Source: an uncultured Pseudomonadota bacterium (GTDB taxonomy: Bacteria; Pseudomonadota; Gammaproteobacteria; Steroidobacterales; Steroidobacteraceae). Taken from it: a DNA stretch of 41,790 nucleotides. The stretch is taken from positions 1 to 41,790 of the forward strand of contig CAISEB010000045.1 in assembly GCA_903884235.1 (NCBI GenBank), written 5' to 3'. The notes under the pieces were generated by a model. That model saw only the letters and a list, made by a program, of their open reading frames with translations, had not been told where the DNA came from and ran no database searches. The position numbers were made by a program, and so were the translations under genes. Below, piece by piece: positions 7,903-16,617 of this stretch. The number at the start of each line of letters is the position of its first letter. The stretch's first letter is position 1.

Positions 7903-8591
7903 CCCGCGAGCAGGGCGCGCCACTCCTCGGATTCGGTGCCGGGTCCGCCGAACTTCGCCAGCGACCGCGCGAGGCGCGCGAGGTTCGCCGCACGCCAGGC
8001 GCCGGGCCGCGCCTCGGCGCCGCGATCGAAGTCGATCAGGTGCACCGTGCCGTCACCGGCCACCAGTATGTTGCGGGCATTCAGGTCGGCATGGCGGATG
8101 CCGGCATCGTGGAACGCGCGGATCGTCCTGCCGACCTGCGGCCAGGGCGCGGCGCCCTGTGCGCCGTCCAGCAGCTCTGCAAGCGGGCGGGCGCCCTCGA
8201 TCGCCACGGTCAGCAGGTCGGCGCGATACCAGGCCCCGGCGCGCTCGTAGCGCGCCGCCACGGGGCGCGCGGCGGGAAGCCCGAGCGCCTCGATGCGCGC
8301 CAGCAGCGCCAGTTCCCGGAACCCGCGTGTCGCCTCCGCCCCGCTCCACAGGTAGCGATCCTCGATGAGCCGCGCCACCAACCCGCCGCGGCGGTAGTGG
8401 CGCAGCACTTGCGGCGCGCCACCCGGCCGTGGCGCGAGGAACCAGGCACTGCCGCGACCGGGCGCGGTCGCGGCGACCCGGCCGGCCGCCCCGAGGGCCG
8501 CGGGGTCGAAGTCGGCCGGGCACGGATGGTCGAGGCGCGAGGGGTCGTATAGGATCGCGCCGGTTCCGGTCGGGATGCGTTCAAGCCGCAT
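7878..8591 (-). CDS. kdkA: 3-deoxy-D-manno-octulosonic acid kinase
   Basis: The 237-residue protein has a small protein-kinase-like fold. It shows 'LRHYRRGGLVARLIEDRYLW', the catalytic loop 'IRHADLNARNIL' and the metal-binding 'LIDFDRG'. This matches KdkA, which phosphorylates O-4 of Kdo in lipopolysaccharides carrying one Kdo. The start at 8591 aligns with the family N-terminus and has TGGGGAC about 7 bases upstream. That ATG lies in a CATG palindrome shared with the ATG of the divergent glycosyltransferase, so the two genes overlap head-to-head. Confidence 0.9.
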   Translation of the reverse strand: MRLERIPTGTGAILYDPSRLDHPCPADFDPAALGAAGRVAATAPGRGSAWFLAPRPGGAPQVLRHYRRGGLVARLIEDRYLWSGAEATRGFRELALLARIEALGLPAARPVAARYERAGAWYRADLLTVAIEGARPLAELLDGAQGAAPWPQVGRTIRAFHDAGIRHADLNARNILVAGDGTVHLIDFDRGAEARPGAWRAANLARLARSLAKFGGPGTESEEWRALLAGYDAGLRA

Positions 8592-9657
8592 GGTTGTCCC
8601 CAGCAAGATCCTTGAATCGCCGCCCGCCTCGGTCTGCCTGCTCAGGCTCTCCGCGATCGGCGACACCTGCCACGCGCTCGCCGTGCTCAGACGGCTGCAG
8701 GACGCGTGGCCGACGACGCGCTTCACGTGGGTCATCGGCCGTTTCGAGCAGCGACTGATGTCGCTGCTCCCGGACGTCGAGTTTATCAGCTACGACAAGC
8801 GTGGCGGCCTCGCCGAGATCCGGCGGCTGCGCGCCGTGCTCGTGGGGCGGCGCTTCGACGTGCTGCTGCACATGCAGATCGCACTGCGTGCCAGCCTCCT
8901 GTCGACGCTGATCCGGGCGCCCGTGCGACTCGGCTTCGACCTGAGGCGCGGCCGCGAGCTGCAATGGCTGTTCACCAACGCGCGCATCCCGGACCGCGGC
9001 GACCAGCACGTGCTCGACGGCCTGATGGGCTTCGCCGATGCGCTCGGCGCACCGCTGGCGCCGCTGCGCTTTGACGTGCCGCTGCCGCCCGCGGCGCTGG
9101 CGTACGCGCTCGCCCTCGTGCCGGACGGCCGGCCGACGCTGCTGGTCAGCGCCTGTTCGAGCCACGCGCTGCGCAACTGGCGCCCGGAGCGCTATGCCGC
9201 CGTCGCGGACCATGCGACGCAGGCGCATGGGATGCGGGTGATCCTCTGCGGCGGCCCGGGCCCGGTGGAGCGCGCGATGGCGGACGCGATCCTCGGCCAC
9301 GCCCGCTCGCCCATCGTCGACCAGGTCGGCAAGGACACGCTGCCGGAGCTGCTTGCGCTGATGGCCCGGGCGAGGGCGATCCTGACCCCGGACTCCGGCC
9401 CCGCGCACATGGCAACGCTCGTCGGCCTGCCGGTGATCGGCCTCTATGCCGCGACGAATCCAGCGCGCAGCGGGCCCTACCTCAGCCTCGCGCACTGCGT
9501 CGACCGCTACGCCGACGCGGCGCGGCAGTTCCTCGGCCGGGAACCCGGCGACCTGCCGTGGACGACGAAGATCGAGAGGCCCGGCGTCATGGACCTGATC
9601 AGCCTGGCTGACGTGCAGGGCCGCCTCGATGCGCTGATGGCGGCCCGGACCCGCTGA
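8590..9657 (+). CDS. Family 9 (heptosyltransferase-type) glycosyltransferase
   Basis: The 355-residue protein has the GT9 opening 'VCLLRLSAIGDTCHAL', 'RNWRPERYAAVADHA', 'ILCGGPGPVERAM' and the donor-site region 'ILTPDSGPAHMATLVGLPVIGLY'. This is the WaaC/WaaF/WaaQ superfamily, which transfers ADP-heptose or a related sugar to the lipopolysaccharide inner core. The acceptor cannot be named from sequence. The ATG at 8590 shares its first two bases with the reverse complement of the kdkA ATG. The only other upstream ATG (8575) would lengthen the overlap. No good Shine-Dalgarno is seen. The kdkA and lipid A neighbours support a core role. Confidence 0.88.
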   Translation: MVVPSKILESPPASVCLLRLSAIGDTCHALAVLRRLQDAWPTTRFTWVIGRFEQRLMSLLPDVEFISYDKRGGLAEIRRLRAVLVGRRFDVLLHMQIALRASLLSTLIRAPVRLGFDLRRGRELQWLFTNARIPDRGDQHVLDGLMGFADALGAPLAPLRFDVPLPPAALAYALALVPDGRPTLLVSACSSHALRNWRPERYAAVADHATQAHGMRVILCGGPGPVERAMADAILGHARSPIVDQVGKDTLPELLALMARARAILTPDSGPAHMATLVGLPVIGLYAATNPARSGPYLSLAHCVDRYADAARQFLGREPGDLPWTTKIERPGVMDLISLADVQGRLDALMAARTR

Positions 9658-9733
9658 GGACGCCTCGTCGCTGGCGCGCTATGCTCACGGCACGGCCCGG
9701 TGCCGATCCCCGCAACGCCAGATGGGACTGCTC

Positions 9734-12004
9734 ATGACACACCCGCTCGTACGGATTTCACTGTTCGTCGCAGCCTGCGCGCTGCCGCTGCTCGCGGCGG
9801 GTGCCGACGGCGCCGCGCCGATGATCGGCTTCACCCCGCCGTCGGCCCGCGCCGAAGCGGCGCTGGAGTCGAAGTTCGACGCCGCCCTCGACGCCCGCGA
9901 CCTGCGCGCCTGGCTCGAGCAGATGTCCGCGGAACCCAACCACGTCGGCTCGCCGCACGATCACGCCAATGCCGAGTTCATGCTGCAGCAGTTCCGGGCC
10001 TGGGGCTGGGATGCGCAGATCGAGACCTTCGACGTGCTGTACCCGACGCCGACCCACGTCTCGCTCGACCTCGTCGGCCCGCACGCGTACCACGCACAGC
10101 TCGTCGAACCGCCGGTCGCGGGCGATCGCACCTCCTCGCGCACCAAGGGCGCGCTGCCCCCGTACAACGTCTATGGCGCAGATGGCGACGTCACCGGCGA
10201 GCTCGTGTACGTCAACTACGGCATGCCGGGCGACTACAAGGAACTCGCGCGCCGCAACATCTCGGTGAAGGGCAAGATCGCGATCGCGCGCTACGGCGCC
10301 GGCTGGCGCGGCCTCAAGCCCAAGCTCGCCTGGGAGCACGGCGCGATCGGCTGCCTGATCTACAGCGACCCGCGTGACGACGGTTATGGCGCTGCCGAGA
10401 CCTACCCCGCCGGTCCCGGCCGGCCCGCCGCCGGCCTGCAGCGCGGCTCGGTCGCGGACATGCCGGTGTACTCCGGCGATCCGCTGACGCCGAATGTCGG
10501 CGCGACCAAGGACGCGAAGCGGCTCGATCGCAGCCAGGCGGCGTCCCTGCTCAAGATTCCGGTGCTGCCGATCTCCTACACCGACGCGCGTCCGCTGCTC
10601 GAGGCGCTCGGCGGGCCGGTGGCTCCGACGCCGTGGCGCGGCGGCCTGCCGTTCACCTACCACGTCGGCCCGGGGCCTGCGCGCGTGCACCTCGTCGTGA
10701 AGTCCGACTGGCAACTGCGCCCGGTCTACGACGTCGTCGCGAAGCTCGAGGGCAGCCAGTACCCGGACCAGTGGGTGGTCCGCGGCAACCACCACGACGG
10801 CTGGGTCTTCGGCGCGGGCGACCCGTTGTCGGGGAACGTCGCGATGATGGCCGAGATGAAGGCCCTCGGCGCGCTGAAGGCGAGCGGCTGGCGACCGAAG
10901 CGGACGCTCGTCTACGCGAGCTGGGACGGCGAGGAGGCGGGCCTGCTCGGCTCGACCGAGTGGGTCGAGACACATGCCGCGGAACTGGCCGCGAAGGCAG
11001 TCGCCTACGTGAACTCGGACTCGACCTCCCACGGCATCCTCGAGGCCGGTGGCAGCCACTCGCTGCAGCGCCTCGTCAACGAGGTCGCGGCGGGCGTGCG
11101 CGATCCGGTCGACGGCGCGAGCGTGCTCGCACATGCCCGCGCCTACGCGATCCTCGAGTCCCAGCGCAGCGACCGGCACCTCGCCCGGGCGCTGCTCGAC
11201 GGCGCCGACCTGCCGCTCGATCCGCTCGGCTCTGGATCCGATTTCACGCCGTTCCTGCAGCACGCCGGCGTGCCGTCGCTGAACTTCGGCTTCGGCAACG
11301 AGCAGCCGGGCGGCGTCTACCACTCCATCTACGATTCGTTCGACCACTACGTGAAGTTCGAGGATCCCGGACAGCGCTATGGCGTGGCGCTGGCGGAGGT
11401 CGCCGGCCACACGATGCTGCGGCTCGCCGACGCCGAGCTCCTGCCGCTGCGCGCGCAGGACTTCGCCGCGACGCTCGGACGCTACGTGGAGGAGATCGCG
11501 CACTACGCCGACAACCTGCGCGACGAGACGAGCGACGTGCACCGCATGCTGGATGGACACGTGTACGAACTCGCGGCGATCGCCGCGGACCCGGTCGGGC
11601 CGGCTGCGCGCGAGGTGGACGTGCCGTTCCTCAACTTCGCGCCGCTGCAGAACGCCGTCGCGGCGCTTGCGGCGACCGCCCGCGAATTCGATGCCGCCTA
11701 CGCGGCAGCGACCGCGGACCCGGCCACGCTCGACCCGGAGCGCAGCGCGAAGGTGAATGCCGCGCTGCGTTCCGCGGAGCAGGCCCTGCTCGGGCGCGAC
11801 GGGCTGCCCGGCCGTCCCTGGTACCGGCACCTGATCTACGCGCCGGGCCTGTACACGGGCTACGGCGCCAAGACGCTGCCGGGGGTGCGGGAAGCCATTG
11901 AGGAGCGGCGCTGGGCCGAGGCCGCCGAATACACGACGCAGACCGCGAACGCGATCGATGCCTACCGGCGCTCGCTCGAGACCGCCCTCGCCGCGCTGCG
12001 CTGA
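9734..12004 (+). CDS. Secreted M28B metallopeptidase (glutamate carboxypeptidase II-like)
   Basis: The protein has about 756 residues and a signal peptide (residues 1-22). A protease-associated domain (about 110-260) is inserted ahead of the M28 catalytic domain. The zinc ligands and base are visible in order: 'GNHHDGWVFGAGDP', 'SWDGEEAGLLGS', 'YVNSDST' and 'GGVYHSIYDSFDHY'. The C-terminal 200 residues fit a transferrin-receptor-like dimerisation domain. Relatives cleave C-terminal glutamate or other residues from peptides outside the cytosol; the substrate here is unknown. ATG 9734 was preferred for GGGA 6 bases upstream; ATG 9722 in the same frame would add four residues. TATGCT near 9680 could be a -10 element. 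Confidence 0.9.
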   Translation: MTHPLVRISLFVAACALPLLAAGADGAAPMIGFTPPSARAEAALESKFDAALDARDLRAWLEQMSAEPNHVGSPHDHANAEFMLQQFRAWGWDAQIETFDVLYPTPTHVSLDLVGPHAYHAQLVEPPVAGDRTSSRTKGALPPYNVYGADGDVTGELVYVNYGMPGDYKELARRNISVKGKIAIARYGAGWRGLKPKLAWEHGAIGCLIYSDPRDDGYGAAETYPAGPGRPAAGLQRGSVADMPVYSGDPLTPNVGATKDAKRLDRSQAASLLKIPVLPISYTDARPLLEALGGPVAPTPWRGGLPFTYHVGPGPARVHLVVKSDWQLRPVYDVVAKLEGSQYPDQWVVRGNHHDGWVFGAGDPLSGNVAMMAEMKALGALKASGWRPKRTLVYASWDGEEAGLLGSTEWVETHAAELAAKAVAYVNSDSTSHGILEAGGSHSLQRLVNEVAAGVRDPVDGASVLAHARAYAILESQRSDRHLARALLDGADLPLDPLGSGSDFTPFLQHAGVPSLNFGFGNEQPGGVYHSIYDSFDHYVKFEDPGQRYGVALAEVAGHTMLRLADAELLPLRAQDFAATLGRYVEEIAHYADNLRDETSDVHRMLDGHVYELAAIAADPVGPAAREVDVPFLNFAPLQNAVAALAATAREFDAAYAAATADPATLDPERSAKVNAALRSAEQALLGRDGLPGRPWYRHLIYAPGLYTGYGAKTLPGVREAIEERRWAEAAEYTTQTANAIDAYRRSLETALAALR

Positions 12005-12015
12005 AGGAGAACGCG

Positions 12016-12408
12016 ATGTCGGAAATCCTGGTTCCCGTCTCGCCGGGCGAGGTGGTCGACAAGATCACGATCCTGCGCATCAAGTCCGCGCGCATCACCG
12101 ATGCGGTGAAGCTCGCCAACGTCCGCGCCGAACTCGAGATCCTGGAGCGGACCTGGCGCGACTCGGTCTACGGCGGGCACGACATCCGTGCCGACGAGAC
12201 GGCGCTGCAGGCGGTCAACGGGCGCCTGTGGGACATCGAGGACCGGATCCGGGACAAGGAGCGCGCCAGGAGCTTCGACGCGGGCTTCATCGAGCTGGCG
12301 CGCGCCGTGTACATCGAGAACGACGAACGCGCCGCAATCAAGAAGCGCATCAACACCGCGCTCGGCTCGACGATCGTCGAGGAGAAGAGCTACGCCGCCT
12401 ACCGCTGA
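12016..12408 (+). CDS. DUF6165 family protein
   Basis: This 130-residue cytosolic protein begins 'MSEILVPVSPGEVVDKITIL', continues 'RITDAVKLANVRAELEIL' and matches the DUF6165 family as I remember it. Its function is unknown. The middle is rich in charged heptad-like segments and probably helical, with no catalytic motif visible. AAGGAG sits 8 bases before the ATG, a stronger ribosome site than most genes here have. It lies 11 bp after the peptidase and is probably co-transcribed with it. It faces the CHCC zinc-finger gene tail-to-tail. Confidence 0.8.
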   Translation: MSEILVPVSPGEVVDKITILRIKSARITDAVKLANVRAELEILERTWRDSVYGGHDIRADETALQAVNGRLWDIEDRIRDKERARSFDAGFIELARAVYIENDERAAIKKRINTALGSTIVEEKSYAAYR

Positions 12409-12419
12409 GGCGGCGGCGT

Positions 12420-12641
12420 TCAGCCGGCGCGGCGCAGCGCCTTCAGCACATACTCCGCGCCGCAGTACGGGCACTTCGCCTCGCCCGTGGTCTGGATCGG
12501 CAGGTAGACCCGCGGGTGCGAGTTCCAAAGGTACATGCCCGGCATCGGGCAGGCGAGCGGCAGGTCCGCGGCCGTGACCTCGTAGCGGTGCTCGGCATTC
12601 GGCTGGATCAGCCTGGGCTCTTTCACGACTGAAGCACTCAT
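12420..12641 (-). CDS. CHCC-type zinc-finger protein
   Basis: The 73-residue protein has a C-X10-H-X14-C-X2-C zinc site (C31, H42, C57, C60: 'LACPMPGMYLWNSHPRVYL' and 'AKCPYCGAEY'). This is the CHCC zinc-finger family related to the NDUFS6 accessory subunit of mitochondrial complex I. In bacteria its role is not established. It lies just downstream of glnE on the same strand, 43 bp away in the opposite map direction. In several gammaproteobacteria I recall this small gene next to glnE and ilvE; no ilvE is present here. Confidence 0.85.
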   Translation of the reverse strand: MSASVVKEPRLIQPNAEHRYEVTAADLPLACPMPGMYLWNSHPRVYLPIQTTGEAKCPYCGAEYVLKALRRAG

Positions 12642-12684
12642 GGGACTCTCGCTGCGGCACTGTCGTGGCCGCTCAGGCCCGCGA

Positions 12685-15564
12685 TTATAGCGGAGGCCGC
12701 GGCGGTACCGCAGCGCCGGGAACGAGATCCTCCCCGCGCACCATGACCGCGTCCCAGACGGCCGTGATCCAGCCGCGCAGCGCCGCGTGCGGCGCCGCCG
12801 GCACGACCGGCCCCGCCTGTTCCAGCGACAGCCGATGGTTGAGGCGGCGGTAGGCCCGATACGCGTCGACCAGCCCGTCGATCACGCCATGATCCACGAG
12901 CGCCGCGGAACCGACCGACTCAAGCGCCCGAATCGTGTCGGCGAAGGTCGCGAGCGGGGGATGCTCCCCCGCCCAGCGCAGCACGAAATACTGTGCGAGG
13001 AACTCGATGTCCGCGACGCCGCCCGCGTCCTGCTTGAGGTCGAACTCCCCCGCCCCTGACCGTGACAATTCCCGCCGCATCCGTTCGCGCATCTGGCGCA
13101 CATCGTCTCGCAGGGTCTCGCGCCGCACGTGCCGGCACAGCAACTCGACACGCGCCGCTTCGAAGGCCGCCCGGATCGACGGGGTCCCCGCGACCGCGCG
13201 CGAGTGAAGCAGTGCCTGGTGCTCCCACGTCCACGCCTCGCTGCGCTGGTAGTCGACGAACGCGCCGACGTTGGTCATCAGCAGGCCACCCTTGCCGCTC
13301 GGCCTCAGGCGCATGTCGACCTCGTACAGGCGCCCGGCGGCGGTATGCGCGGTCAGGAAGTGCACGATCTTCTGCCCGAACCGCAGGAAGAACACGGCGT
13401 TGTCGATGACCTTGGGACCGTCGGTCTCCTGCACTTCGCCCGCCGAGTCATGCAGGAACACGAGATCGAGGTCGGAGCCGTAGCCGAGCTCGTGGCCACC
13501 GAGCTTGCCGTAGCCGACCGCAGCGACGCCGCAGGTGCGCAGCGACCCCGGCGCGCCGCAGCGGGGTTCCCCGTAGAGCCGGGTCGTCTCGATCCAGGCG
13601 TGCTGCATTGCCCGCTCGAGGATGAGCTCGGCGATGTCGGTGAGCCGGTCGCTGACCCGCATCAGCGGCAGGCGTCCGGTCAGGTCGAACAGCGCGACCC
13701 GGAAGATCGCGGCGCGCTGCACCTGGCGCAGCGCCTCGATGCTGTGCTCGACGTCATCGGCGCCGTCGGCGAGCCTGAGGGCGATCTCCTCGGCGAACTG
13801 CTCGCGGCTCGGCGGCTGGTCGAACAGGCGCGGGTCGATCAGCTCGTCGAGCAGCAGCGGGAATGCCGCGACCTGCCCCGGCAGGAACCGCCCGAGTGCG
13901 CAGATCTCGCTGAGGCGGGACAAGGCGAGCGGGTTCTCGTTCAGGAGCGCGAGGTAGGCCGTGCGCGAGCCGATCGCCTCGACGACGTCCAGCGCGCGAT
14001 GCAGCGTCTCGACGGTGTCGGCCTGCGCCGCGGCGGCCGTCACGAGCCGCGGCAGCAGCGCGAGCAGCCGGCGGCGACCGGGCTCGTCGAGGCGGCGGAA
14101 GTAGCCGCCATGGCGCAGTTCGAGCAGCAGCGTCGCCGCGGGCGCCGGCGCGCGGACGCCGAGCGCGCCGAGCGCGTCGCGAAGCGCGTCCTCGGACGTC
14201 GCGTTCGAGAATGCCGTCTCGAAGTCCGCAGCGACGCGCGGCGCGGCGTCCGCGCCGGCGAGCACGAGCGCGGCGAAGTGCTTCTCGACGACATCGCGCC
14301 AGGCGGTGAATTCGTCGTACAGCGCGTCCCAGTCCCGGGCACCGGTGGCGACGACGAGGCGCGCGCGCCGCTCAGGATCGGATGGCAGCCGGTGGGTCTG
14401 CTCGTCGGCGTACATCTGCAGGCGGTTCTCTAGGCGACGCAGGAAGTCGTACGCGGCACCGAGCTCGCGCACGGCGTCCTCGGACAGCAGCTTCTGGCCG
14501 GCGAGGCGCGGCAGCACCACCAGCAGGGACTGCGGGCGCAGGCGCGCATCGCTGCCGCCGCGCACGAGCTGCATCGCCTGCACGACGAACTCGATCTCGC
14601 GGATCCCGCCACGGCCGAGCTTGACGTCGTCGTGGAGGTCGCGGCGCGCGACCTCGCGCGCGATCATCCCCTTCATCTCGCGCAGCGACTCGAACACGCC
14701 GAAATCGAGGTAGCGCCGGAACACGAAGGGCCTGATCACGTCGCGGAACAGCGCTTCGTAGGCGCCCGTGCCGGTCACGGCGCGCGCCTTCACCCAGGCG
14801 TATCGCTCCCAGTCGCGGCCGTGCTGCTGCAGGTAGTCCTCGAGCGCCGCGAAGCTGGCCACGAGCGGGCCTGAGTCCCCGAACGGCCGCAGCCGCATGT
14901 CAACGCGATAGACGAAGCCATCGACGGTCGTGGCGTCCAGGAGCTGGATCAGCTTCTGGCCACGCCGCGTGTAGTACTCGAAGTTGTCGATCCCGCGTGC
15001 GCCGTTGGTCTCGCCACCCGCGGGATACAGGAAGATCAGGTCGATGTCTGAGGAGAAGTTGAGTTCGCCACCGCCCAGCTTGCCCATGCCGACGACGACG
15101 AACGGCTGCGGCCGACCGCCTTCGTCACACGGCACGCCATAGCGCGGCTGGAGAGCTTTCTCGGCGAACGCGTCAGCCGCCTGGATCGCCCCGTCAGCTA
15201 GCGCCGAGAGCCGTGCGAGGGTCTCGGCGGTCGTCGCGATCCCGGCGAGGTCGCGCCAGGCGATCCGCGCGAGCTCGCGGCGCCGCATGCGCCGCAGCTC
15301 CGCCATGAACGCGGCCTCGTCCTCGATCTCGACCGCCGCCGCGAACGGGGTCGGCTCCACGGCGTCCGGCGCGGCGACGACGGCCGGATCGGCGAGCAAC
15401 GCACCGGCGACGAAGTCGCTCGAGGCGAGGATCCGGGCGAGCAGGTCCGGTGCGACGGCGGGCACCGCGCCGGCCGCGACTAGCCTTTCGAGCGCACGCC
15501 GGACGATCGGGTCGACGAGGTCGATTCCCGGCAGCACAGCGGGCGGCGGGTCGTTCACCGGCAA
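12685..15564 (-). CDS. glnE: Bifunctional glutamine synthetase adenylyltransferase/deadenylase
   Basis: The 959-residue protein has two nucleotidyltransferase modules. The N-terminal deadenylylating one contains 'GMGKLGGGELNFSSDIDLIF' (metal ligands D173, D175); the C-terminal adenylylating one has 'GYGKLGGHELGYGSDLDLVF' near residue 695. Both are followed by 'RVDMRLRPFGDSG'/'EVDMRLRPSGKGG' segments. GlnE adds or removes AMP on glutamine synthetase in response to PII. No ATG precedes the conserved N-terminus at a suitable distance. TTG 15564 has GGGAG 7 bases upstream and gives a length close to the E. coli enzyme (946). GTG 15558 is the alternative. It diverges from a sugar kinase across 145 bp. 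Confidence 0.95.
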   Translation of the reverse strand: MPVNDPPPAVLPGIDLVDPIVRRALERLVAAGAVPAVAPDLLARILASSDFVAGALLADPAVVAAPDAVEPTPFAAAVEIEDEAAFMAELRRMRRRELARIAWRDLAGIATTAETLARLSALADGAIQAADAFAEKALQPRYGVPCDEGGRPQPFVVVGMGKLGGGELNFSSDIDLIFLYPAGGETNGARGIDNFEYYTRRGQKLIQLLDATTVDGFVYRVDMRLRPFGDSGPLVASFAALEDYLQQHGRDWERYAWVKARAVTGTGAYEALFRDVIRPFVFRRYLDFGVFESLREMKGMIAREVARRDLHDDVKLGRGGIREIEFVVQAMQLVRGGSDARLRPQSLLVVLPRLAGQKLLSEDAVRELGAAYDFLRRLENRLQMYADEQTHRLPSDPERRARLVVATGARDWDALYDEFTAWRDVVEKHFAALVLAGADAAPRVAADFETAFSNATSEDALRDALGALGVRAPAPAATLLLELRHGGYFRRLDEPGRRRLLALLPRLVTAAAAQADTVETLHRALDVVEAIGSRTAYLALLNENPLALSRLSEICALGRFLPGQVAAFPLLLDELIDPRLFDQPPSREQFAEEIALRLADGADDVEHSIEALRQVQRAAIFRVALFDLTGRLPLMRVSDRLTDIAELILERAMQHAWIETTRLYGEPRCGAPGSLRTCGVAAVGYGKLGGHELGYGSDLDLVFLHDSAGEVQETDGPKVIDNAVFFLRFGQKIVHFLTAHTAAGRLYEVDMRLRPSGKGGLLMTNVGAFVDYQRSEAWTWEHQALLHSRAVAGTPSIRAAFEAARVELLCRHVRRETLRDDVRQMRERMRRELSRSGAGEFDLKQDAGGVADIEFLAQYFVLRWAGEHPPLATFADTIRALESVGSAALVDHGVIDGLVDAYRAYRRLNHRLSLEQAGPVVPAAPHAALRGWITAVWDAVMVRGEDLVPGAAVPPRPPL

Positions 15565-15709
15565 GCAGTCACTCCCTCGACGGCGCCGAGGACGCCGCAC
15601 GGCCGCATCTTGATACGAAGGAGCGCCCGGCACCAGCGCACATGTGGTCGCGCGGTCCCGCATCGGCTTTGGATAGAATCCGATCCCCGCGTCGTCCGCG
15701 AGCATTGTC

Positions 15710-16579
15710 GTGCCAGCCAGCCGCCTGATCTGCTTCGGAGAGACCCTCTGGGACGTGCTGCCGCAGTGCGAATTCCTAGGTGGTGCGCCGCTCAACGTTG
15801 CCTCGCATGCTGCCCACCTTGGGCTCGATGCTCGATTGGTCAGCCGCGTCGGCGCCGACAATCGCGGTCATCGAGCACTCGCCGAAATCGAGCGCCGCGG
15901 CGTCAGCACCGCACTCGTGCAGGTGGACCCGACGCTGCCCACGGGCATCGCCGAGGCGACGCTCGACGCCGGCGGCTCCGCGAACTATCGTTTTCCGGCA
16001 CCGTGTGCCTGGGACGCGCTCGAGGCCACGGCGGCGGCCGTCGATGCCGCCCGCGGCGCCCCCATCGTCTATGGGACGCTCGCGCAGCGTTCGGCCACCA
16101 GCGCCGCGGCGCTCCGCACGCTGCTCGGCATCGCTGGCTGGCGGGTGTTCGACGCGAATCTGCGGGCACCGCATGACGGACGCGAGGCCGCGCTGGCTGG
16201 GCTCGAGCACGCCGAGTTCGTCAAGCTGAACTTGCACGAGGTGCACGCCTTCGCCGGATGGCTCGGCACGGCGCCGACGCCGGCGGCGCTGCGCGGCGCG
16301 CTGCTTGCGGATTTCGGGATCCGCTCGCTGTGCATCACCGAGGGTGAGCGCGGCGCACGCCTCTGGCACGAGGGCGTCGTCCTCGAGCAGCCGGCACTCC
16401 CGTGCGAGGTCGCCGACACCATCGGTGCCGGCGACTCGTTCCTCGCGATGCTGGTGACGGAACTGCTGGGCGGATCGGACCCGGCGGCGGCGATGCGCCG
16501 GGCAACCCGGCTGGCGTCGTTCGTCGCGTCACGGACCGGTGCGCTGCCGGATTACGACGCCGCCCGCTTCCGGGCCTGA
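15710..16579 (+). CDS. PfkB-family carbohydrate kinase (fructokinase-like)
   Basis: The 289-residue protein has both PfkB signatures: 'LGGAPLNVASHAAHLG' near residue 23 for sugar binding and 'DTIGAGDSFLAMLV' near 240 with the catalytic aspartate. 'FGETLWDVLP' at the start and 'FDANLRAP' resemble fructokinases. It would phosphorylate a sugar, perhaps fructose, with ATP, but specificity cannot be read from the sequence. Translation starts at GTG 15710, with GCGAG about 9 bases upstream. TAGAAT at 15674-15679 is a plausible -10 element; no clear -35 was seen. It converges with a LacI-type regulator gene that carries a stop codon. Confidence 0.85.
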   Translation: MPASRLICFGETLWDVLPQCEFLGGAPLNVASHAAHLGLDARLVSRVGADNRGHRALAEIERRGVSTALVQVDPTLPTGIAEATLDAGGSANYRFPAPCAWDALEATAAAVDAARGAPIVYGTLAQRSATSAAALRTLLGIAGWRVFDANLRAPHDGREAALAGLEHAEFVKLNLHEVHAFAGWLGTAPTPAALRGALLADFGIRSLCITEGERGARLWHEGVVLEQPALPCEVADTIGAGDSFLAMLVTELLGGSDPAAAMRRATRLASFVASRTGALPDYDAARFRA

Positions 16580-16617
16580 ACAAACCCGCCGGGGTCCGGT
16601 CGGTACCTCTGGGCTCG

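Noticed and set aside
9758-11830. 690-codon open frame on minus, antisense to the M28 peptidase
   Set aside because: Shadow of a gene whose zinc-site motifs are all intact on the other strand.
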